Under the pieces are notes generated by a model. That model ran no database searches and had not been told where the DNA came from. It saw only the letters and a program-made list of their open reading frames with translations. The position numbers and the translations under genes were made by a program. Of a DNA stretch of 12,835 bases, positions 7,600 to 12,835 are shown in pieces; position 1 is the first letter of the stretch, and each line of letters begins with the position of its first letter. The stretch lies in assembly GCA_015488125.1 (NCBI GenBank), contig WFOJ01000035.1, positions 1-12,835 on the forward strand, in the 5' to 3' direction. Origin of the DNA: Mariprofundaceae bacterium. GTDB lineage: Bacteria; Pseudomonadota; Zetaproteobacteria; Mariprofundales; Mariprofundaceae.

Positions 7600-8357
7600 C
7601 CACCTTGTGGCAAGCTTTTCCCACCGCTTGTCAGCGCCTGCGCGGGATGCTGTTTCCGCCTGCCTGCGTCTTTTGTGCTTGCCCTCTTGAGCGTGATGCA
7701 GATAGCGCCGCCCTGCCGTGTTGTACGGCCTGCCTGACAGGCATCCATCTCTGGCCACCTCGGCATTGCCAGCGTTGCGGGGCAGTGTTGCCACTTGATG
7801 GGCAGGTGCTGTGTGGCCGCTGCCTGCGTCGGCCACCGGCACAGGTCTCGACGGTCAGCCTGTTTCAGTACCGGGGCAGCGTGCGCCAGGCTATTCTGGC
7901 GTGGAAATTACATGGCTGGGATGCAGCCGTGCTGGCCCTGTTGCAGGTGGCAGAAACGGCTGTGCGTCAGCAAATCACAGCCGATGATTTATTGCTGCCG
8001 ATCCCTGCGCCGCTGGCGCGGACGCGGCAGCATGGCATGCATCATACGGCTGCATTATGTCGGCAACTAGCCAGGCTGTGTGGCTGTTCGTGGCAGTGGC
8101 GCTGGTTGTTGCGTCAGGGTAAGCAGCAGCGGCAGTCGGCGCTTTCAGCCAGCGCCCGACGGCGCAATATGCGTAAGGCCTTCGCTCTGTGCGACGACTA
8201 TCGGCCAGCGCTGGACGACTATCGACGCATCTGGCTGGTGGATGATATTATCACCACCGGCTCGACCATGCATTACGCCGCCTGTTGTTTGCGGCGGCAG
8301 GGCGTGGCGGCATATGCCTGGTCGCTGGCGCATACACCTGATGATGGTGTCAGCTAA
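7572..8357 (+). CDS. comF: ComF family protein (zinc-finger plus phosphoribosyltransferase-type domain)
   Basis: A protein of up to 261 residues with the ComF/GntX layout. Four cysteine pairs near the N-terminus form a zinc-ribbon-like region: C32/C35, C51/C54, C66/C69 and C81/C84. A phosphoribosyltransferase-type domain follows, with WKLHG (111-115), LLPIPAPLARTRQHGMHHT, RQGKQQRQSALSASARRRNMRKAF and the PRPP-loop motif VDDIITTGST (223-232). ComF relatives are required for natural transformation in several bacteria and are thought to act with PriA on incoming single-stranded DNA; E. coli GntX helps growth on DNA. The start is uncertain: ATGs at 7572, 7584 and 7590 are all in frame and none has a well-placed ribosome-binding site. 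comF divergent from the biotin genes is a common gammaproteobacterial arrangement. The gene is probably first in an operon with grxC, batA and batB. Confidence 0.86.
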   Translation: MLVPMSMLSTTLWQAFPTACQRLRGMLFPPACVFCACPLERDADSAALPCCTACLTGIHLWPPRHCQRCGAVLPLDGQVLCGRCLRRPPAQVSTVSLFQYRGSVRQAILAWKLHGWDAAVLALLQVAETAVRQQITADDLLLPIPAPLARTRQHGMHHTAALCRQLARLCGCSWQWRWLLRQGKQQRQSALSASARRRNMRKAFALCDDYRPALDDYRRIWLVDDIITTGSTMHYAACCLRRQGVAAYAWSLAHTPDDGVS

Positions 8358-8365
8358 GTATGCTT

Positions 8366-8371
8366 AAGGAG
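8366..8371 (+). promoter_or_regulatory. Shine-Dalgarno of grxC
   Basis: AAGGAG lies seven bases before the grxC ATG at 8379, in the 21-base gap after comF. It is the clearest ribosome-binding site of this gene cluster and fixes the grxC start. Confidence 0.8.
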
Positions 8372-8378
8372 TAGTAAA

Positions 8379-8636
8379 ATGGCAGTTGTAGAAGTGTATT
8401 CAGGGGATTATTGCCCGTATTGCATGCGGGCCAAAGCCTTGCTGAAGAAAAAATCGGTGGCTTTTACCGAGTACAATGTGCAAAAAGAGCCGCAGCGACG
8501 GCAGGAAATGGCCGAACGTGCGCCCGGCGCACGCACCATTCCGCAGATTTTTATCAACCGGCGGCATGTTGGTGGCTGTGATGATTTGTTTGCGCTGGAA
8601 GAGCGCGGCGAACTTGATCGCTGGCTGGCGGAGTAG
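8379..8636 (+). CDS. grxC: Glutaredoxin 3
   Basis: An 85-residue single-domain glutaredoxin, the usual GrxC length. It has the dithiol active site C12-P-Y-C15, the cis-proline motif TIPQIF (53-58) and the glutathione-binding GGCDDL motif (65-70). It reduces disulfides and glutathionylated proteins with glutathione in the cytosol. The start has a good AAGGAG site seven bases upstream. It lies 21 bases after comF and 21 bases before batA, so it is probably part of the same transcript. In many proteobacteria grxC is next to secB; here neither flank contains secB. The extra cysteine at 67 in GGCDD is normal for the GrxC group. Confidence 0.93.
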   Translation: MAVVEVYSGDYCPYCMRAKALLKKKSVAFTEYNVQKEPQRRQEMAERAPGARTIPQIFINRRHVGGCDDLFALEERGELDRWLAE

Positions 8637-8640
8637 GCAG

Positions 8641-8658
8641 ATGGTGTATTCCCACTGA
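8641..8658 (+). CDS. Possible five-codon leader minicistron before batA
   Basis: An ATG four bases after the grxC stop opens a tiny frame encoding MVYSH and ends in TGA. The last base of that TGA is the first base of the batA ATG. A GGAG at 8630-8633, inside the grxC end, is seven bases before this mini-ATG, whereas batA has no well-placed Shine-Dalgarno of its own. The arrangement fits termination-reinitiation coupling, but so short a frame could be chance. Confidence 0.3.
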   Translation: MVYSH

Positions 8659-8666
8659 TGGAATAC
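8646..8666 (+). other. Hairpin enclosing the batA start codon
   Basis: GTATTCC (8646-8652) and GGAATAC (8660-8666) form a perfect 7-bp stem with a 7-base loop. The A and T of the batA ATG are in the loop and its G is paired. Translation of the five-codon minicistron would open the structure. Confidence 0.45.
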
Positions 8667-9671
8667 GGCTGGTCATGGCTGACAGGGCTGACGTGGCAAT
8701 GGGCCTGGGCGTTTGTGCTGTTGCCACTGCCCTGGCTGTATCGCCGTGTTTTACCGCCAGCCAGACGGCAGACGGCAGCGCTGTATATTCCCTTTGCCGG
8801 GGATTATGTGTTGCAGGAGAACGAGCAGCTTGCCCGTGGCGCAGTTCGTCATCGGAACTGGCAACTGGCGCTGGCCTGGCTGGCCTGGGCCTTGCTGGTA
8901 GCGGCGGCGGCACGCCCCGTCTGGGTGGGCGAAGCTATGCAATTGTCGCTCAGTGGTCGTGACCTGATGATGGCGGTGGATCTTTCCGGCAGTATGCAAA
9001 TTCAGGATTTTATGCTGCATGGCCAGACGGTGGATCGTTTAACAGCGACCAAGGCGGTGGCGGGCGATTTTATCCGTCGTCGTAAAGGCGATCGCATCGG
9101 CCTGATTCTATTTGGTTCACGCGCTTATGTGCAGGCTCCACTGACCTTCGATGTTACAACCGTCAACACCCTGTTGCAGGAATCCGCCATCGGCCTTGCC
9201 GGCAGAGAAACAGCTATCGGCGATGCCATGGGGCTGGCGCTCAAGCGTATGACACAGCAAAAGGACACGCAAAAGGTATTGATTTTATTGACTGATGGCG
9301 TCAATACGGCAGGGGAGCTGAAACCGTTGGAGGTAGCTGATATAGCGGCGCAAAAGGGCATTCGTATCTATACTATCGGCATCGGCGCCAGTGAAATGCT
9401 GGTGCCCTCGCTGTTTGGCTCACGCCGCATCAATCCCTCCCGTGATCTGGACGAGGGCACCCTACAGGCAATTGCCGAGCGAACCGGTGGCAAGTATTTT
9501 CGCGCCATGGACACGGCGCAATTCGAACGCATTTATCAGCAAATCGACCAGCTGGAGCCACTGGAGCGCGATCAACGCCTGTTTCGCCCCGTGCATGCGC
9601 TGTATGTATGGCCCCTGTCACTGGCCATGGCGCTGGCGCTGCTTGTGTTCTGGCTACGACAACGGACGTGA
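8658..9671 (+). CDS. batA: BatA-like von Willebrand factor A membrane protein
   Basis: A 337-residue protein with membrane segments at about 13-30, 69-86 and 313-333 around a von Willebrand A domain (about 100-300). The metal-ion-dependent adhesion site is complete: DLSGS (108-112), a Thr in GRETAIGD near 185, and Asp213 in LLTDGVN. This layout is typical of BatA (aerotolerance-type) proteins, which usually work with a MoxR AAA+ ATPase and other Bat proteins. Their exact role is poorly known; envelope integrity and stress tolerance are suggested in other bacteria. The in-frame region upstream is closed by the grxC stop at 8634-8636, and the ATG at 8658 gives the hydrophobic N-terminus expected for BatA. 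It is the first Bat gene after grxC and its TGA overlaps the batB ATG by one base. No moxR or DUF58 gene is present in the window. Confidence 0.88.
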   Translation: MEYGWSWLTGLTWQWAWAFVLLPLPWLYRRVLPPARRQTAALYIPFAGDYVLQENEQLARGAVRHRNWQLALAWLAWALLVAAAARPVWVGEAMQLSLSGRDLMMAVDLSGSMQIQDFMLHGQTVDRLTATKAVAGDFIRRRKGDRIGLILFGSRAYVQAPLTFDVTTVNTLLQESAIGLAGRETAIGDAMGLALKRMTQQKDTQKVLILLTDGVNTAGELKPLEVADIAAQKGIRIYTIGIGASEMLVPSLFGSRRINPSRDLDEGTLQAIAERTGGKYFRAMDTAQFERIYQQIDQLEPLERDQRLFRPVHALYVWPLSLAMALALLVFWLRQRT

Positions 9672-11569
9672 TGACCGTGGATGGCACAACGCTGCATTTA
9701 TTGCGTCCCTGGTGCTTGCTGGCTATGCCGTTATGGTGGATATTATGCTTTTATTGCTACCGTCGTCAGGCATCCGCGCAAGGCTGGCAACGCTGCTGCG
9801 ACCCTGCACTACTGCAATACCTGCTCATGGATGATAAGACACAGGAACATCGACCCGGCTGGTGGTGGCTGCTGGCCATCGCAGGCAGTTTATTGCTGCT
9901 GGCGCTGGCTGGTCCGGCGTGGCAACGGCTGAAGCAGCCTGTGTTTCAACAACAAAGCGCCGTCGTGGTGATGCTTGATTTATCGCGATCCATGGATGCG
10001 CAGGACCTCAAACCCTCACGCCTGGCCAGAGCCAAACAAAAATTACGCGATGTGCTGCGGGCGCACAAGGAAGGGCAGATGGCACTGGTCGTGTTTGCTG
10101 GTGATGCGCACATTGTGACACCGCTAACCGATGACACGGCGACGATTGAGGCGCAGTTACAAAGCCTGAGTACTGACATCATGCCTGTACAGGGCAACCA
10201 TCCTGAACAGGCGATCGACAAGGCACTGGCCTTGTTAAGGCAGGCCGCTGTTGGCCATGGCGAACTATTGCTGATAGGCGATGATGTAAGCGCCGATGCC
10301 GTCCACCAGGCAGCAATCAGGGTGCGTCAACAGGGTCACGCCTTATCCCTGCTGGCCGTTGGTACGCCTGCGGGCGCGCCTGTGCCCCTGCCATCCGGCG
10401 GCTTTTTGCATGATCGCGCCGGGAAGATTGTGGTACCAAAGCTTGATATAAAAAGCTTTTCGGCTGTTGCTGCCGCTGGCGGCGGCCTGTTTCGCCAACT
10501 CCGGCTGGATGATGGTGATATTCAGGCATTGCAACAGCAGTGGCAGCAACACACGACGCTGGATCATCATCTGAAAGCGCAGCAGCGCATGCATGATCAA
10601 TGGCGTGAGGATGGCCCATGGTTAATTTTGCTGCTGTTGCCAGTGGTGGCGCTGGCCTTTCGGCGAGGCTGGTTGTATGGCCTGTGGCTGCTGCTGGCAA
10701 CCGTACAGCCACCGGATGCACAGGCCGCTACATGGCAAGACTGGTTCCGCAATGCGGATCAACAGGGCATGCAGCTCATGCAGCAGGATCGCTATGCCGA
10801 AGCAGCAGCGCGTTTTAAGGACAGGGAGTGGAAAGCCACGGCAGCGTATCGGGCTGGTCACTATGCTGAAGCGGCGCGCCTGTTGCAGGGCATCCATACG
10901 GCGGATGCGCACTACAACCGGGGGAATGCGCTGGCGCGTCTGGGTAAAATACAAGCGGCTATCAAAGCCTATGATGCGGCGCTGGCGCTGAATCCGCATC
11001 ATGAAGATGCCCGCTATAACCGGGAGCAGCTTATGCAGAGGGCAGAGGACGGAAGGCAGAGGACGGAGGGCAGAGAACGGAGGACAGAGGGCAGAGGGCA
11101 GAAGGAAGGAGACGGCAGGCAGAGCGCAGAAGGCATAGGGCAGAAGGCAGAAGACGGAGGACAGAAGACGGAAGATGGCAAGCGGGGAACTGGCAGTACA
11201 GGCGGGGGGCGACGCGGGCAAGAGGCTGAAGAGATGAGAGCGCAGGCCAGGAAAGACCAGCAAAAACAACAGATGACAGAGGAAAGCGGGCAAGAGGCAA
11301 CGGACGGAAAGACGAAGGAGGGAGACAAGGCGGCGTTGGCGACGGCCAGGGGCAAGAAGGCTGCTCCCGAACAACCCTTACAAGGGCTGCCGCCTGTTCC
11401 CGGTGCAGATGCTCCACCGAGCAAGGAAGCATTGGAAGCAGCGCAGCGTTATGAACAGTTCATCCGTCGCGTGCCGGATGACCCCGGCGGCCTGTTGCGA
11501 CGCAAGTTCCTTTATCAGCGGCAGCAAGCGCCACAGCAGCCACCGGCTGACGGGGCGATCAGCTGGTGA
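9671..11569 (+). CDS. batB: BatB-like von Willebrand A domain protein with TPR region and repeat-encoded insert
   Basis: A 632-residue fusion of BatB- and BatC-like parts. Membrane segments lie at about 12-29, 64-81, and 316-346 (probably two). The first pair precedes the von Willebrand A domain (about 95-290), whose MIDAS begins DLSRS (103-107). The expected TDG-like aspartate appears as GDDVS near 203-207, and the usual Thr/Ser loop reads QGNHPEQA, so metal binding may be altered. TPR-like helices span about 360-455, including YNRGNALARLGKIQAAIKAYDAALALNP. A Gly/Glu/Arg/Gln-rich heptad tract (about 457-504) and further charged low-complexity sequence follow. A recognisable family tail, RRVPDDPGGLLRRKFLYQ (599-616), shows the frame is correct after the repeat. 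The ATG at 9671 shares its A with the batA stop (TGATG). An upstream in-frame start at 9608 would lie within batA and is unlikely. Confidence 0.86.
   Translation: MTVDGTTLHLLRPWCLLAMPLWWILCFYCYRRQASAQGWQRCCDPALLQYLLMDDKTQEHRPGWWWLLAIAGSLLLLALAGPAWQRLKQPVFQQQSAVVVMLDLSRSMDAQDLKPSRLARAKQKLRDVLRAHKEGQMALVVFAGDAHIVTPLTDDTATIEAQLQSLSTDIMPVQGNHPEQAIDKALALLRQAAVGHGELLLIGDDVSADAVHQAAIRVRQQGHALSLLAVGTPAGAPVPLPSGGFLHDRAGKIVVPKLDIKSFSAVAAAGGGLFRQLRLDDGDIQALQQQWQQHTTLDHHLKAQQRMHDQWREDGPWLILLLLPVVALAFRRGWLYGLWLLLATVQPPDAQAATWQDWFRNADQQGMQLMQQDRYAEAAARFKDREWKATAAYRAGHYAEAARLLQGIHTADAHYNRGNALARLGKIQAAIKAYDAALALNPHHEDARYNREQLMQRAEDGRQRTEGRERRTEGRGQKEGDGRQSAEGIGQKAEDGGQKTEDGKRGTGSTGGGRRGQEAEEMRAQARKDQQKQQMTEESGQEATDGKTKEGDKAALATARGKKAAPEQPLQGLPPVPGADAPPSKEALEAAQRYEQFIRRVPDDPGGLLRRKFLYQRQQAPQQPPADGAISW
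11041..11180 (+). repeat. Twenty degenerate heptamers (GRCRGAR) inside batB
   Basis: Twenty consecutive 7-base units fill this stretch with no insertion or deletion. Most are GGCAGAG, GGCAGAA, GACGGAG, GACGGAA or GACAGAG/A, consensus GRCRGAR. Only a few, such as GGAAGGA at 11104 and GACGGCA at 11111, deviate more. A partial unit precedes it at 11035-11040, and decayed, purine-rich sequence continues to about 11330. The plus strand has no T from 11035 to 11135. Three units equal 21 bases, so the array encodes a heptapeptide periodicity (for example KAEDGGQ, KTEDGKR). It resembles in principle the short heptanucleotide tandem repeats described in cyanobacteria, but here it is within a gene. Confidence 0.92.
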
Positions 11570-11583
11570 CTGCTGCGCATCGC

Positions 11584-11621
11584 CCTGTGCGCATTTGATG
11601 CTTCCCTGATCAACGCACAGG
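11584..11621. terminator. Hairpin between the convergent batB and cyclic-nucleotide-domain genes
   Basis: CCTGTGCG (11584-11591) pairs with CGCACAGG (11614-11621). Nested inside, TTGAT (11595-11599) pairs with ATCAA (11609-11613), leaving a 3-base bulge and a 9-base loop. It fills most of the 52-base gap between the two stop codons, where a bidirectional terminator would be expected. No T-run follows on either strand, so it may terminate weakly or protect 3' ends. Confidence 0.5.
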
Positions 11622-12671
11622 CTACTGCAAGGCACGCTCCGCCAGCATATAGCGAAAATCATCGTGATATTGCATGTATTCCTGGCAGGCTTCTTCCGGC
11701 CAGTAGAGCAACTGCGCGTCTGAAACCGCCCTGATCGTGTATTGGCGACTACGTTCCAGAAAGCCCTTCTCACCCAGAAGATGGCCAGGGTTGGCCGTGT
11801 ACAGGTACTGCTCGTCTCCGTTCACCATGGTGTTGACGCTAAGCCAACCGGCAACAACGACGTACAACCCCAGTTTCGTCTGTTCACCGAAGGTAAACAG
11901 CGTTGTGCCGGCAGCGCAGTGGACAAGCTCCAATTGCTCGGCGATCGCTCGCCGTTCCTCCGCTGGCAAGGGGCTGAAGAAGGGCGTGGTAGCCAACTGG
12001 CGTTCAGGCATATGAGCAGCGTATTGTTTCTTTAGTTCCGCCTCAAATACTGGTGATTGTGCCAACAACGCTTTCAGCACATCATAACACAGCATGCAAA
12101 TCTGCGTAGTTCCCACTGCCACAAGGTCTGCCGTGCGTATTTTTTGCCCTGTAAAAAACGCTGTTTCACCACTGATGCCACCTGAACCAATGATGGCCAT
12201 GTCGTGCCAGCAATCATTGCTATCCTGTACCTTTGGAAGCAAACCACCGCAGGCGACGATATACAGATCGCTTGCCTTTTCCCCGCTTCTGGCGATGCAT
12301 TCACCATCGCTGAAGGTTCTGCATCGCAGTGAAGATAACAGGCGATAGAAGGTTGCCTGATCCAGGTATCTGAGTATTGAGTTTTGATGCAGATTCAATA
12401 ATTGTTGTTCCATATCACCGATGAAGTGCATGGCTTCTTCTTTACTACAACCACTGGCCATTGCCTGACGGCATAGCTGGATGCGATGCGGGCTGTTGCG
12501 CGGTTGCAGGTTTTCGTAGAAGAACTCAACCACATCCATGGCTTTGTCAACTTCACCCGTTGCCGCATAATAGGAGGAAAGTTTCAGATAGCATGCCGCC
12601 GCCTGCTCCGATGAGCCTGCGTGCAAAAACGCATTTGCCGCTTGTTGCAACTGTTCCGGGATATTAACCAT
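11622..12671 (-). CDS. Protein with two cyclic-nucleotide-binding-type domains and a helical N-terminus
   Basis: A 349-residue soluble protein. Residues about 5-95 are helical and TPR-like (AANAFLHAGSSEQAAACYLKLSSYYAATGEVDKAMDVVEFFYE). Two CRP/PKA-type cyclic-nucleotide-binding domains follow, at about 100-205 and 228-345. The first has a phosphate-binding-cassette-like GGISGETAFFTGQKIRTADLVAV (164-186); the second has GHLLGEKGFLERSRQYTIRAVSD (296-318). The conserved Gly-Glu pair is kept in both. No helix-turn-helix is visible, so it is not a CRP-type transcription factor. It could act as a nucleotide-sensing scaffold, but ligand and partner are unknown. The ATG at 12671 has GGAG eleven bases upstream, slightly far. 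The gene converges on batB across a hairpin and has its own candidate promoter. Confidence 0.82.
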   Translation of the reverse strand: MVNIPEQLQQAANAFLHAGSSEQAAACYLKLSSYYAATGEVDKAMDVVEFFYENLQPRNSPHRIQLCRQAMASGCSKEEAMHFIGDMEQQLLNLHQNSILRYLDQATFYRLLSSLRCRTFSDGECIARSGEKASDLYIVACGGLLPKVQDSNDCWHDMAIIGSGGISGETAFFTGQKIRTADLVAVGTTQICMLCYDVLKALLAQSPVFEAELKKQYAAHMPERQLATTPFFSPLPAEERRAIAEQLELVHCAAGTTLFTFGEQTKLGLYVVVAGWLSVNTMVNGDEQYLYTANPGHLLGEKGFLERSRQYTIRAVSDAQLLYWPEEACQEYMQYHDDFRYMLAERALQ

Positions 12672-12726
12672 GATTGTGCTATCTCCACGAATAACTCATT
12701 GTACGAATTAAGCTCCGATCGGGCAC

Positions 12727-12755
12727 ATTATGATCCCTGCACAAAAAATATGCAA
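12727..12755 (-). promoter_or_regulatory. Candidate sigma-70 promoter of the cyclic-nucleotide-domain gene
   Basis: On the minus strand, TTGCAT (12750-12755) and CATAAT (12727-12732) are separated by exactly 17 bases. The -10 matches TATAAT at five of six positions and the -35 at three of six. Transcription would begin near 12720, giving a leader of about 50 bases before the ATG at 12671. Confidence 0.5.
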
Positions 12756-12799
12756 TAGCCCTGTTTTGACTTTGTCAGATTGGTAAGGAGGCGCACCTG

Positions 12800-12835
12800 T
12801 TGTCCTCTTTCTCGTTTATCGTGTTGTTGACAGAA
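12800..12835 (+). CDS. Possible start of a gene running off the right edge
   Basis: A strong AAGGAGG (12785-12791) is followed eight bases later by a TTG that opens a frame still open at the window end. It would encode 12 residues, MSSFSFIVLLTE if TTG is read as Met, which is hydrophobic enough for a signal or membrane segment. An in-frame CTG at 12797 is an alternative start. The gene would diverge from the cyclic-nucleotide-domain gene. With so little sequence no family can be named. Confidence 0.35.
   Translation, partial: MSSFSFIVLLTE

Larger units (their letters stand above)
12672..12835. other. Right-end intergenic region
   Basis: These 164 bases hold the minus-strand ribosome-binding site and promoter of the cyclic-nucleotide-domain gene, two small palindromes (CCGATCGG at 12715-12722 and TGAC-TTT-GTCA at 12767-12777), and a plus-strand Shine-Dalgarno at the right edge. 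CCGATCGG lies about where minus-strand transcription would start and could be an operator. I see no RNA gene. Confidence 0.4.

Noticed and set aside
9608..9670. An upstream start of batB at 9608
   Set aside because: It lies inside the last membrane segment of batA in another frame. The ATG at 9671 overlaps the batA stop in a typical coupled arrangement.
10437..10459. Two AAGCTT copies forming a small AT-rich inverted repeat in batB
   Set aside because: It is a short stem inside conserved-length coding sequence, with no other sign of regulation, and easily explained by chance.
10622..11432. Three overlapping open frames of 133-250 codons on the minus strand across the batB repeat
   Set aside because: They are open because the 7-base repeat lacks stop codons in every frame. 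Their Ser/Pro/Leu/Cys-rich products mirror the repeat, and the plus frame continues into a conserved BatB tail.
1..12835. CRISPR array, insertion sequences, attachment sites, tRNA or rRNA genes
   Set aside because: I searched by eye and found no spaced direct repeats, transposase-like proteins, terminal inverted repeats or RNA gene signatures. The only array is the contiguous heptamer tract, which has no spacers.

Overview
The window is dense, ordinary-looking chromosomal DNA from a proteobacterium. The SucA, BioF, Rep, ComF and GrxC proteins all look gammaproteobacterial; a sister lineage such as the Zetaproteobacteria cannot be excluded by eye. There are no tRNA or rRNA genes, CRISPR arrays, insertion sequences or phage genes. 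The longest stretch without a clear gene is the last 164 bases.

Layout: (1) 17-1617, plus strand: a three-gene operon of two YbjQ-like (DUF74) proteins, the second with an N-terminal membrane anchor, followed by a membrane-anchored M48 zinc peptidase. (2) 1622-7565, minus strand, read right to left: bioF, sucA, rep. The bioF stop and sucA start overlap by one base, and rep follows after 59 bases. The 3' end of rep meets the peptidase gene with four bases between stop codons. (3) 7572-11569, plus strand: comF-family gene, grxC, then a BatA-like and a BatB/TPR-like von Willebrand A membrane protein, with short gaps or overlaps suggesting one transcript. comF and bioF diverge with only six bases between their start codons. 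(4) 11622-12671, minus strand: a protein with two cyclic-nucleotide-binding-type domains and no DNA-binding domain, converging on batB across a hairpin. A candidate promoter lies upstream, and a possible new plus-strand gene runs off the right edge.

The most unusual DNA is a 140-base array of twenty degenerate heptamers (consensus GRCRGAR), in perfect 7-base register, inside the batB-like coding region. Seven is not a multiple of three, so gain or loss of a unit would truncate the protein. Next is the batA start: it sits in the loop of a 7-bp hairpin and overlaps the stop of a five-codon minicistron that has its own Shine-Dalgarno sequence. The gene neighbourhoods are also rearranged relative to the usual ones: bioF without bioB/bioH, sucA without sucB, and batA/batB without moxR, DUF58 or batD. 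I see no clearly new defence or metabolic system; the leads are the repeat, the translation-control structure and the DUF74/M48 cassette.
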